A stretch of 64,000 bases of DNA from positions 69,140,206 through 69,204,205 of the forward strand of contig CM024758.1 in NCBI GenBank assembly GCA_014218235.1, read 5' to 3'. This document shows, in pieces, positions 22,480 through 32,394 of this stretch. The stretch comes from Colocasia esculenta (lineage: Eukaryota > Streptophyta > Magnoliopsida > Alismatales > Araceae). Position numbers and translations under genes: made by a program. Each line of letters begins with the position of its first letter. Position 1 is the first letter of the stretch. The notes beneath the pieces were generated by a model. It was not told the DNA's origin, did not search any database, and saw only the letters and a program-made list of their open reading frames with translations.

Positions 22480-22882
22480 TTTGTTTTTTATTTTTGTGTT
22501 GTTTCAATGGTGTTCTTGGTCTTTTTCAATTTATTCTTTCCCTTAGGAATAAAAACACCAGTGTTCTTGGTTTCAGTAGGAGGGGAGTTTTTCATTTGAA
22601 CATGAGAGTTTAGATGAGGAGGTGGAATCCAAGGGTTTTGTTGGTACATCAAAAATTTGGATAGAAGAATTGGGGATGATACCAACATGGGTTGTGATAC
22701 CATTGGTTCCAAGAATTGGTCCATTCAGCTTGATATGCTGTCTTGGAGGTCCAAGGTTTTTTATGAATGACTTCCTTTGAATTTTTCTTATTTTTCAAAT
22801 TTTATTTGAATTTTTGTTTTGTGGTTTGTGTTTGTTGATGTTGAGCAGGTCGACCTTTCCTTGACTGGTGTCGACACAGCAG
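22480..22882 (-). other. Gag-to-protease linker of the Sirevirus-like element
   Basis: Low-complexity coding remnant with proline- and lysine-rich frames (for example QQNPWIPPPHLN near 22620-22650). No domain. Palindromes of the LTR type occur at its edge. Confidence 0.5.
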
Positions 22883-22937
22883 TCACAGAATCCTTCTTCT
22901 TGTGGACTGGTGTCGACCTGTCAGGTAATGTGTCGAC
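22849..22937. repeat. GTCGAC palindromes at the gag end
   Basis: Sites at 22849, 22870, 22912 and 22932. The spacings are 21, 42 (twice 21) and 20. They straddle the gag stop codon at 22883, so the motif is placed partly inside coding sequence. Confidence 0.85.
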
Positions 22938-24640
22938 CTGGTTGACTTCTTTTGGTTCTGAGTTTTTGAAATTTTTGTTGTTTTGCTTGATGTTTGCTTG
23001 ATTTCAGTGTTCTCAAGACTAGGACCTTTGACAAATTTAATCAATGGTGCTTTATCTCTTTTCTCACCAGATTTGTCTTTCTTAGGTTTTTGTTTATTGA
23101 ATCCTAGTCCATGAGAAATTGATTTCATTTTAGCTCCCAGCAAGGCCTCCAAATTGTCTTTACCTTTTGTGAAGGTTTCAATAACTTCATCTTTTTCTTT
23201 TAGCTGGTTTTCTAAGGTTTTGATTTCTTCAACCTTTTGTTGTTTATCTTTGTTTTCCATTTCCAGCTTTTCAGACAGTTCTTTAAATTCATGGGTGGCC
23301 TTTTGAGAGGCAAGCTTAAGCTCATCAATTAAGTTCAGGAAATTTTTCTTTTCTTCATTAAGTTCAGCTACCTCATTTTCTAATTCACAAATTCTTTTGT
23401 TTGAGGAATAGTTATTCATGATGTTTTCCATTTTCTTTTTGAGATGCTTGTTTTCTTTCCTTATTACAGAGTATTTTTCAACAAGCTCAGCATATGCATC
23501 TTGCCAGTCCTCAATTGAATAGTCTTCGAAGGATGTACTTACCTTTCCATCTGAACTATTCGCCATGAAGCAGATTTCCTCACTTTCAGAACTTGAGGAT
23601 TTTTCTTCTTCTTCCTTTTCACTTGAGTCTTCATCAGACCAAGTGGCTACCATGGCCTTTGGCTTCTTGAACTTGTGAATCTTTTTGTGTTTTTCCTTCT
23701 TGTTTTCAGGACATTCTCCCTTCATATGTCCTGGCTTGTTGCACCTGTAACAAATGACAATTTCGTCAGATTTTTTATTCTTATTGGAATTAACATTAGA
23801 AAAGGAAGTGTTTCTTTTACCTGATGAAAATTTCTTTTTCCCAGAAAATTTTCTTTTTCTATATTTTAAGAATTTTCTGAATTGCCTGGTCATGAGGGCA
23901 AGCTCATCCTCATTGGACTCAGACTCCTCAGAACTGGTTTTCTCCTGATTCTTGTCTTTGTTACTTGAAGAGGCCTTTAGTGCTACTGGCTTGGTTTTAA
24001 TTATATGTTCTTCATTTCTTTTTAGATTAATTTCATAAGTCATTAAGGATCCTATCAATTCATCCAAAGAGATTTTGGACAAATCTTTAGAATCTTCAAT
24101 GACTGTGGCCTTTGTGTGCCAAATTGAAGAGAGAGAGCGTAGAATTTTCCTTACCAAGTCAGCATCTGTATAATCCTTACCTAAGGCCTTCAGTCCATTG
24201 ACAATGATCATAAACCTGGCAAACATTTCAGAAATTGTCTCATTAGATTTCATCATAAACAATTCATACTCAGAGACAAGAATGTTAGCTTTGGTTTCTT
24301 TCACTTGGGATGTTCCCTCATAGAGTAACTCAAGTTTATCCCACATCTCTTTGGCAGATTTGCACATTGAGATTCTTGAGTACTCCTTAGGGTGGACTGC
24401 ACATTGGATCATGTTCATGGCACTATAATTCAAAGTGGCCCTCCTAATCTGTTCCCTAGTCCAGGTCTCTTCCTCCCCCTGATTCTCATAGGGACCTACT
24501 TCGACTACCTTCCATATCTCATAGTTTTGGGCTCTTAGGAAGACCTGCATTCTATTCTTCCAATAAGTGTAGTCAGTCCCATTGAAAAAGGGTGGCCTAT
24601 TAATAGAGTGACCCTCAGCCATGAACCCTCTTGAATCCAT
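22883..24640 (-). CDS. Gag of the Sirevirus-like copia element (585 aa, open)
   Basis: This is the structural nucleocapsid protein that packages element RNA. The N-terminal 220 residues form the copia gag domain (FNGTDYTYWKNRMQVFL, then EMWDKLELLYEGTSQVKETK and DLVRKILRSLSSIW). One zinc knuckle, CYRCNKPGHMKGEC (CX2CX4HX4C), lies near residue 300. A long acidic and coiled-coil C-terminal half follows, a trait of Sirevirus gag. The frame is open from the first ATG after a leader of about 100 bases next to the primer site. The last 20 or so residues run through the palindrome cluster. Confidence 0.9.
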   Translation of the reverse strand: MDSRGFMAEGHSINRPPFFNGTDYTYWKNRMQVFLRAQNYEIWKVVEVGPYENQGEEETWTREQIRRATLNYSAMNMIQCAVHPKEYSRISMCKSAKEMWDKLELLYEGTSQVKETKANILVSEYELFMMKSNETISEMFARFMIIVNGLKALGKDYTDADLVRKILRSLSSIWHTKATVIEDSKDLSKISLDELIGSLMTYEINLKRNEEHIIKTKPVALKASSSNKDKNQEKTSSEESESNEDELALMTRQFRKFLKYRKRKFSGKKKFSSGKRNTSFSNVNSNKNKKSDEIVICYRCNKPGHMKGECPENKKEKHKKIHKFKKPKAMVATWSDEDSSEKEEEEKSSSSESEEICFMANSSDGKVSTSFEDYSIEDWQDAYAELVEKYSVIRKENKHLKKKMENIMNNYSSNKRICELENEVAELNEEKKNFLNLIDELKLASQKATHEFKELSEKLEMENKDKQQKVEEIKTLENQLKEKDEVIETFTKGKDNLEALLGAKMKSISHGLGFNKQKPKKDKSGEKRDKAPLIKFVKGPSLENTEIKQTSSKTTKISKTQNQKKSTRSTHYLTGRHQSTRRRIL

Positions 24641-24742
24641 TGAAGCAATTTAAATGGTGCAAAGAAGAAATACTCAGCAAACAATCAAGACACACAGAAC
24701 AATCAGAAAGTACTCAGATCAGATCAGATCAAGTGTAAACCC

Positions 24743-24754
24743 GCTCTGATACCA
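24743..24754 (-). other. Primer binding site of the Sirevirus-like element
   Basis: GCTCTGATACCA on the plus strand is TGGTATCAGAGC on the element strand, two bases from the 5' LTR. It pairs with initiator tRNA-Met. Confidence 0.93.
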
Positions 24755-24756
24755 AT

Positions 24757-26410
24757 TGTAGGATCGAGAAATGATGTGGACAAGATCTAGAAGGGGGGGG
24801 TTGAATAGATCTGGCCAACTATTGCGGAAGCTTAGCCAATTTAGAAAAACTCTTTGAATCAGAGACAATTTGAAAACTAATTTCACAGATCTGAAGAGAA
24901 ATTAAGTGAGTTGTGCAAAAGGAGTGTGTGAACAAGTTAATTAGATGTGAATTCGAAAGATCCTATGCATGCATCTAACGCAAGGTAAATTCAAACCACA
25001 ATCAGACCACTGCACAAGATTTTTAGGTGGTTCGGAAATCACACCATGTGATTCCTACATCCACCCCTCACACAGTGAGGATCCACTATCAACTTGGATA
25101 CACCACACACACAGGAGCCTGACAACTCCAACACAGAGTTTTACAACTCACACAACCTCTAGAGCAAGACTACTCTAGAACCTGAGCACAATTGCTCAAC
25201 CACAACTGAGTACGACGACTCAACACTGAGCACACAGGCTCACAACCACTTGCTAGATCACAACACAAAGATTCAGATCCTCTAGCAATGATCTGAACTC
25301 AAAAGGTTCATTCAAGAGAATTGATGCAATAGACACTGCACAATCTCTAGAACAACCAAGAAGACACAAGGGGAAATGAGAAATGTATTGAAACGTCCTT
25401 GTTCTTCAGAAGACTCCCTTGTAGATGTCGAATTGTGAAGAGGCTTGATCTCTGGAAGTCCCTAGGCGATGCTCTGTAATTTGATCTTTAGGATCTTCCT
25501 CGAATTCTCCACAAACGACTGCTTCTACTTGATCTGCTCCTTGGAAGTTGATCCTACTGCTCCATCTTGGATCAGATCTTCCTTCTTGTGCTTGGAGATG
25601 ATAGAATTGGAAAGAAGTAGCACAAGAGGATGCACAAACAGGGAGGAGAACGCCTTGCCGCCAAAAAGCTTCTGGAGAAGTCTTGGAGGCTCTCTTCTGC
25701 TCTCTTGTTGGTTGGATGGCCAATTGGGGACTATTTATAGTCCAAGATACCCAAAAGTACCCTTGGGGGTCGTGGGCACATGATACAAGGCCGATCCACC
25801 AAATCCCTAGGGTGCTACGTGTCCAGGAGAAACTTTAAGTCACAAACTTTCCGGAGTGTGTCGACCTAACTTGATCTAGTGTCGACACACTATCCCAGAT
25901 TGGCAGACTAACTTTCCTGGGAGAGGTCTCTAGTGTCGACACCACTTCATCTCGTGTCGACACACTGGAGAGTACTGCAAAATAGGCCTTCTGGGAGAGG
26001 TCTCTAGTGTCGACACCATCTGGTTTAGTGTCGACACACTATCCAGGCCTGTTGACAGGGCTCACTGGGAACTGGGTCTAGTGTCAACCTGACTTGATCT
26101 TGTGTCGACACTACTTGACCATTTCTTCATCTTTTGGCTTAGGGCTTGGAGCATTGTGTCGACACCAGTATGGGGTGTGTTGACACTACCCTTGAAGGAA
26201 TTGTATGTCCCTGAGAAATAAACATATAATTCATTAGTCCATTGATTTATCATGAATATAAGTAATAAATGTGTTTGGAAACATGCTTTTTAAATGTGGT
26301 CATAACATGTGTGGTGCATCTAACATGTTCCAATTATTGTGCATTAAAATCACACCTTGTCATCATCAAAATATGAGGGGAAATGAATTGTCTTCACACT
26401 CAACCCAACA
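24757..26410 (-). repeat. 5' LTR of the Sirevirus-like element
   Basis: The promoter LTR lies next to the primer site. The TATA box is at 25732-25739 (TATAAATA on the minus strand, within the near-palindrome GGACTATTTATAGTCC). The palindrome array at 25860-26184 lies about 120-450 bases upstream of it in U3. Eight of ten palindromes are intact. Confidence 0.95.
25860..26184. promoter_or_regulatory. Paired GTCGAC palindrome array in the U3 of the 5' LTR
   Basis: The layout is the same as in the other LTR: sites at 25860, 25881, 25935, 25956, 26009, 26030, 26083, 26104, 26158 and 26179. Two sites have decayed, 26083 to GTCAAC and 26179 to GTTGAC. Both changes are CpG transitions. The position upstream of the TATA box suggests an enhancer or a silencing target. 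Confidence 0.8.
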
Positions 26411-26415
26411 TCCCC
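26411..26415. repeat. Target-site duplication TCCCC, right copy
   Basis: Matches 13496-13500 exactly. Confidence 0.95.
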
Positions 26416-28168
26416 CTGGACGCCGACTCTCGTTGGCATCCACATATGTTGACGCCTGCATGGGTTGGCGGCATCATCGTTTGACGTCAACCTGGTTTTA
26501 CCTGGTCTACGCAATTGTCCTAGATTCCAACCCACTTGCGCCATTCTCTCGGCCATGCAACGCATATAGCCGTTCCCAATGGGTATATGGGCCACCTTGG
26601 CACCCCATTGACCCAGTAAAAATCCTACTTGGCCTCCCCTCATTGGTTGGAGCATAAGCACATGGATTGCCAAGTGTGCAAGTGTGTTTCTTCACACTTG
26701 AGCATCCAAGGCTCTGAAGCTCCAACCCCACTGCCTATTTATGTCCCCCCTTGGCCTTCTAAGTGAGGGGAGAAGGCTGGACGTCCACACTTTGTCACTT
26801 GGAGAGAAGAGAGAGAAAAGTGCACCCTATATTCCATCATCCTTCTTCCTCTTCCTCTCATCATTTGGGACGTGTAGGAGGCTTCATCCCGAGCTGGAGG
26901 AGCCTAGCAAGGAGTCAACAACGCCAAACAAGGAGGATTACCTCCCTTTTCTCCTTCTCCCTCTCTCTCTCTTTTCCTTTAGTCTTTGCATGTCACACAC
27001 ACACACCCACCCTCGGCACGTAGGGCACTTTCCTACACACCTAAAAAGGGGTTTCCTAACCAAAAACAGAGGGAAGAAGGGTGGTCATAACACTTGGCCA
27101 CCCCTCTTCTCAAGCCCGTAACCGGTACGAGACTCTCCTTTTGGGCATTTTCCTTTCGTTTTGAACATTCACTACATTCCTTAGAGTCTAATAGAGTCTT
27201 TCTTTTGTGGCAGGAACACTTGGACAAGACTGTGGAGCTCTCGTTCTTTGTCCGGCTGAAGAAGGAGAAGTTGGAGTCCCACAATCCACCGCTACGCGAG
27301 GCTACTGCACCAACGTGATCACAACACCTCCATGGGCACAGGTAAGGCTCCGATGATTGCAACATCTCCCTTTCCTTTGTGGTTTCTTTGTTTTCTCGTT
27401 AGTCAACTCAGTCAACCAGGGAGTCAACGAGGTCAACCAACAACCCTTCATCGCTAATGAGGGAGTGGCGACGTTCGTGAACGACCGGAGGATCCCACAG
27501 TCACTGGGAGTGCGGCAAACGGTGCGTCCACAAATATGATTAATACATACTGTGTTTAGTAACATGAACCATTTTGTTTATATACTTAGAAAACATGTCT
27601 AGGTTGCTTATGTTTATTTGTAAATTGAAATGAAATATGTACCATGTACTTTTCATTATTGTTTAAAAGAGAGAATGTGTTACCTCATTGTTTATTAGAT
27701 TAGCATGTGTGTGATATATGCAAGGTTGTGTCCTTAGACTGCTTGTTGGGTCTTTTAGACTCATACATACTTTGGAGTACAGGTGAGATAGGTGTTTCCG
27801 TACCTGAGGAAGGCCTAGCGAGGAGCGTCCCCGAGGGCGAGGAGTAGTTGCTTGTGGAGGCCGTTTATTAGTTGCTTTATTTCATAGTATGAATAATGTC
27901 GTTCGTATGGACAATGTAATAGACAATGTATTTCTTTTGGAAATGTAATAGTGTGGACTTTGTCATTTTCATTTGCTATATAGACTATGGAATGATGTGA
28001 TGATGATGGAATGAGAATGAGTTATTTCTTTTATTCCCACTGTACTCATTTGATATTCATGTACATATCAGTCTATCGTTTGGTGTTGGGTTAATATCCC
28101 ACTGTAATGATGCCCTTTGTACCGACGGAGATTGGTATAATCATACCGATATGAAGAGGGTCGTTACA
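26416..28168 (+). repeat. Chromovirus-type LTR end (5' boundary unresolved)
   Basis: The segment ends in GAGGGTCGTTACA at 28168. Its last 50 bases (ACCGACG-GATTGGTATAAT...) match the LTR end of element E at 50343-50390. A promoter-like CTATTTATG lies at 26733-26741. A CAGGTGAGATAGG...GGCGAGGAG block near 27780-27845 resembles the 3' part of other chromovirus LTRs in the window. No primer site follows, so it is a 3' or solo LTR. Its start would lie left of the copia insertion, but I could not identify it. GACG motifs at 26415-26490 resemble those around the PMD genes. Confidence 0.55.
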
Positions 28169-29103
28169 TATTGACTGACAGTTTAGACAAAGATAAGTTG
28201 TCTAGGTGTCAACATTTATTGTGTGCAGGGTTTCCGGAGGAAACACACGTCTCAAAGATAGACCTGTCAACTTGACAAGAGGATAGAAGATTCAGACAAT
28301 CTTTCCTCCTGAGTGTATGCGTCTATCCGAGCATTAATGGCTGCAGGCTCTCTTGCTCTTTGCTTCGGACCAGTCATCCCAACGTGCATGAAGATGTGAG
28401 ACAACGGATATTTCAACAGATACGACAATGGTCAAATGATTTCAAGAAGATAAAAGAAGACTGGTGACTCCAAGCAGCAACAACACATTTCACTTTGAAC
28501 CCTTGAGAAGCTTGAAGATCTTAGTCACCTGTAGAAAAACTAGATCCAGCTCGTCCATTCGATTTTTCTATAGCTCTTAGCTCTCTGTAAGAATAGTGCA
28601 TTACTTTTGAGAGCTTGCATAGCTCTAAGAGAGAGAGTTCATTGGAGATAATCTTGTGTCTCTCAATCTTCGCCTCAGATCAAGCATTGTCTATAAGCTT
28701 GGTCTTACAGCCTTTCTCGTCAAATTCATTTTTCTGTGAGCATTCCTCTTCGAGTGTGAAGAGAAGACCTGTTGTATCAGGTGGTGTGATTCCTCTTCTG
28801 GTAGAGAAGAGAAGGCCAGCTGGTGCTGGATGTGTAAGTGTCTTTAAGGGGGACTGTACCCTTTTTTAGTGGAATCCCAAGTGGTTGCTTGGGGACTGGA
28901 CGTAGGACTCCTTGGGATAGGAGATCCGAACTAGGATAAAAATTCTCATTGCTTGTGCGATTGTTCTCTTTGTTTGATTAACACTAACTCTAACTATCAA
29001 TCTTAATGTTGTCTGTCAAGTTTGTTATTTACAGAAATTTTTACAAGAAGAATTTTTAGCAATCCATTCACCCCCCCTCTCTGGGCTTACTATCTGGGCA
29101 ACA
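28169..29103 (+). repeat. Partial 5' LTR of copia family C2
   Basis: It ends ...CTGGGCAACA directly before a primer site. The reverse complement of its right half (GGACTGGACGTAGGACTCC, GACTGTACCC, CCAGCTGGTGCTGG) matches the LTRs at 32395-34198 and 46578-48670. The left part is missing: the chromovirus LTR ends at 28168 inside it. Confidence 0.8.
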
Positions 29104-29105
29104 AG

Positions 29106-29118
29106 TGGTATCAGAGCC
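29106..29118 (+). other. Primer binding site of the C2 element
   Basis: TGGTATCAGAGCC, two bases after the LTR end. Confidence 0.92.
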
Positions 29119-29165
29119 AAGTCTCTTCGAGTAAGAAGATCTTACGATCTTAAGAGAAAAGATAA

Positions 29166-29880
29166 ATGGCAGCTCAAGGATATGCAGAAGGTCAGTCTGT
29201 TAACAGACCTCCTCTATTCGATGGTGAAGACTACAACTACTGGAAGACACGGATGGAGTTCTTCCTTCAAGGTCTCGATTTCCAACTTTGGTCAATTGTT
29301 GAAGAAGGAGATCTCTTAGTCACAAACAGTAAAGACAAATGGACAGATGAAGACAAGAAGAAAATATCCCTAAACAGCAAAGCTAAGAGTATACTATGTT
29401 GTGCGCTCAGTAAGAAAGAATTCAACAAGATTTCAGCATGCAAGTCAACTATGGAAATGTGGGAAAAGCTTAGACTCACATATGAAGGAACTGACAAGGT
29501 AAAGGAGACACGAATAGATATTCTTGTGGCACAATATGAAAGATTTCAAATGCTGCCTGGAGAATCCATCTCTCAAATGTACAGTAGATTCACTGACATC
29601 ACCAATGGCCTGGCTGGGCTTGGAAAAACTTATGAAATCGGAGACATGGTAAGAAAAATCCCTACCAACCTCATGGACTCCAAAGGTTACAGCTATAGAA
29701 GAAGCCAACGATTTAAGGAGAAGGTCTCTTGGAAAGCTCATTGGGTCTTTGATGACTCATGAGATAAACATGGAAAGGCTGGGAGAATCCTCCAACAAGA
29801 AGAAGCACAACAATGCTCTCAAGGCCACAGAAGACACATTTGATGGCGAATCAGAAAGTGACAAAAGCAATGAGAGCAGT
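29166..29880 (+). pseudogene. Gag N-terminus of a C2 copia element, truncated
   Basis: The copia gag domain starts MAAQGYAEGQSVNRPPLFDG. It runs through YNYWKTRMEFFL and EMWEKLRLTYEGTDKVKETR, much like the gag at 22883-24640, so C2 is probably also Sirevirus-related. A one-base indel near 29680 shifts LMDSK from the frame that continues as EINMERLGESSNKKK and a Ser/Glu-rich stretch. At 29880 it is cut by the LTR of another element. The zinc knuckle and pol are absent. Confidence 0.88.
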
Positions 29881-31506
29881 TGTAACGACCCGACCTCCCG
29901 GACCCCCGTCAAGGACCCTGAAGTTCGCGTCGCCAGCCACGGATCCAAAGATCCGGAAGGGTTAGAAGAAATAGTCTAGTGAGATATGTACTAAATTTAA
30001 ATAACTATAACAATATGTACAAAATACAAAAGTCTGTACAACGTGTCCCAAGTAAAAGCACAGGTACAAGAAGAAAGGTGCATTCCTTAAGGGGCATATC
30101 TCGAGGACTTACAAAGCACAACTCTCTACTCACTCAGGTACAAGAGCTCATGACACTCGCTCTCACTGCTGCTGACAACACACGGCGCCACAGCCGCCTC
30201 CGCAAACCCGTCCGACACCGAGCTCCTGCGACGACGAGCCCCTAACTGAACGAAGTAGGGGGGTGAGCCTCGCGAACAAGGCCCAGTAGGGATTACCAGT
30301 CCCTCACTGACCAGAGCAGCAGAAACTCCGAAAATAGGAAACTACCCTAGAAAGCTGTAAAGTGAGGAACACCTATAGCAGGGTACTACAAAGCAGCAGA
30401 ACAGAACAGTGCAACACCACGACCACCAACCAAGGTCATGACACACACACGACTCCCGCAGAAACCAACGAAGTCGGCACAAAGCGGAAGGAACCCTCGG
30501 CACACCCACCGACACCACGACTCCCGCAGAAACCAACGGAGATGTCTCACCTCAAGCACGGCCACCTTAGACCTCCATAAGGTCGAGGGCTCACAAGCAG
30601 AACCACCCTGGACCCTGGACACACCGCGAGGTCGGGAAGCCACACATACCGGTGCCACCACGGACTGGCACCCAAGAACGGGACTACGGAATCGAGAGGA
30701 CACCAAAGTGAAAACCACCAGAAGCACGGGTCCACACAAGGCCAGACCAACGACGCCCATGGAAACTAGGCACAGCCAGGCTATAACTGTTGTGCAAGCT
30801 CGGGCAACGAGTCGTACTTGGAAACGTCGTGAGGAAACACCCTCACAACAACAACAACCAAGCCACCGCCACTGGCAGTTAAGAGGGGGACGCGCCGTCC
30901 ACACCCTCTGCTCGCCAACCGGCTCTCGCCTCTAACCTCCTTGGAAGAGCAAGATAGAACTGCCAAGAACACACAACACACGCAACACCGCAGCCTAGCC
31001 AAGCTGCCGCCCCACGCCTGACACCACTACATGGCTCCGGAACTAATGCAGAGAGAGGCAGTGGGACAAAAGACTATCTGGGCCATGCCGGGAAGAGAAC
31101 CGCCTCAACGACCTCGGCGTCCCACCCCAGACAAGAGAGCTCTACAAACAACTCAACGCCACTGTCCAAACCTCGTTTTCCCCTCAACTCTAGAGTCTGC
31201 CCTATCGGCTGCCAACTCGAGTATGCTCGTAGCCCAGAGTACTCCCACAATAGGCTCCCAAGGACGGGGGTCCCAGGCAACGGAGACAACCTCTGAATGG
31301 GACAACCCTCAAGTGCCAAGCACCGGGCGAGCAGGCGGGGCAAGCACAACAAAACCACGCCGAACTGCTAGCTTGTAACCCACGACAATCCCAGCAAGCA
31401 CAAGAGGCATGTATGGACCCTCAAAAGGGCCGTTGGCCAACCAAGGCACGCACGAATGGCTAGAACCTTGGAACACCACCGGACAGTATGGAAACCCGTC
31501 GCTCTG

Positions 31507-31543
31507 CTAATAATCGATTGACCGCCAGTCAATCGATTATTAG
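31507..31543. repeat. Perfect 16-bp inverted repeat with 5-base loop
   Basis: CTAATAATCGATTGAC and its exact reverse complement are separated by CGCCA. It lies within the truncated LTR, close to the GTCGCGAC array. Confidence 0.95.
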
Positions 31544-31728
31544 ATAGACGCGACCCTCCTGGCACCACTACCAGGACACGGCCATGAAGGTGTCGCCTTC
31601 GGTCACTGAACGTAGCTAGGTAACCTTCCGTGTTCCCTACCAGAAGGTCCTAAGGGCAGAGCCTACTCTAGGCACACGCCGACACACAAACCGGGGCCAT
31701 GGAAACACCCGAGGCAATATAGGTAATG

Positions 31729-31887
31729 TCGCGCCCCCTAGGCTGTCACGATACCATCGCGACGGGGAAGGGCACCGCGACACAAGCCATATCACGACGG
31801 GGTACAGCGTCGCGACAGCAAACCCTATCGCGACCAGGAAACACGCCGCGACAGCGACCCTTATCGCGATGGCCAAACGCATCGCGA
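31729..31887. repeat. TCGCGA motif array in the G2 LTR fragment
   Basis: TCGCGA or one-step variants start at 31729, 31746, 31757, 31775, 31792, 31810, 31828, 31846, 31864 and 31882. Steps are mostly 17-18 bases with one step of 11. Confidence 0.88.
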
Positions 31888-32389
31888 TAATGTCGTGCCC
31901 GATCGGGCCGATGCCTCTACTGATGTCGCAACGCGCACTGCGGTCGCGACATCAGTCGAGAGGCAGACCATGGGATGCTCCATCCCGGGGCCGCCCACAA
32001 CCTACAAACAACATCACATGGGCGAGGGGAGCATGAGAAAGCTATCTAAACTATCTAGAAAGCACAAAGAGCTCCAAATCCACCCGGATCAAGAAGAGTT
32101 CAAGCAATCCCTACCTTTCATGAAGAACGAACCCCAATGGGGACCTTCACATCGGTTGGCCACCCCCACCTCACTCCACGCAAGCTCCATGACGCCACGG
32201 CACCACGCACGGCCCTCCTCCTCGCCTGAAACACCCAAAGGGAAGAGGGGGAAATGGAGCACCGTCGGAGGGGAGAACAGAGGGGGAAAGAGGGAAAAAG
32301 GGGGTAGGGGTCACCGGCTAACATGTATGCAATATGAACAAATAATTGAAACATCGGAAAGCATATAACTTAAGGAAACTCATATACAA

Positions 32390-32394
32390 ACCAT
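32390..32394. repeat. Target-site duplication ACCAT, left copy
   Basis: ACCAT here and at 34199-34203 flank the solo LTR. The uninterrupted 5' LTR has a single AACCATGAGG at about 42077. Confidence 0.93.

Larger units (their letters stand above)
13501..26410 (-). mobile_element. Sirevirus-like Ty1/copia element, 12.9 kb, full length
   Basis: It is a minus-strand LTR retrotransposon with equal-length LTRs (1654 bp each), a perfect 5-bp duplication, a primer site, a long gag, the copia order protease-integrase-RT-RNase H, and a third ORF before the 3' LTR. The coiled-coil gag, the extra ORF, the repeated polypurine tracts and the LTR palindromes all fit the Sirevirus (SIRE/Maximus) lineage. 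In the first 300 bases the LTRs differ by about three substitutions and four one-base indels, so the insertion is fairly recent. Frameshifts in pol and ORF3 make it non-autonomous now. Confidence 0.95.
29881..32317 (-). repeat. LTR of gypsy family F/G2, minus orientation, truncated
   Basis: It begins TGTAACGACCCGA, the reverse complement of the GGGTCGTTACA end of element F's LTRs. It carries the same GTCGCGAC motif array (31729-31887) and a purine-rich block matching the CCCCTCTC leader of F. The first 430 or so bases of the LTR (right side here) are missing at the junction with copy D. Open frames inside are LTR shadows. It inserted into the C2 gag. Confidence 0.85.

Noticed and set aside
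29881..32317. Long open frames on both strands (for example 30386-30935)
   Set aside because: They lie wholly inside a GC-rich LTR fragment, overlap on opposite strands and show no domain; they are chance frames.
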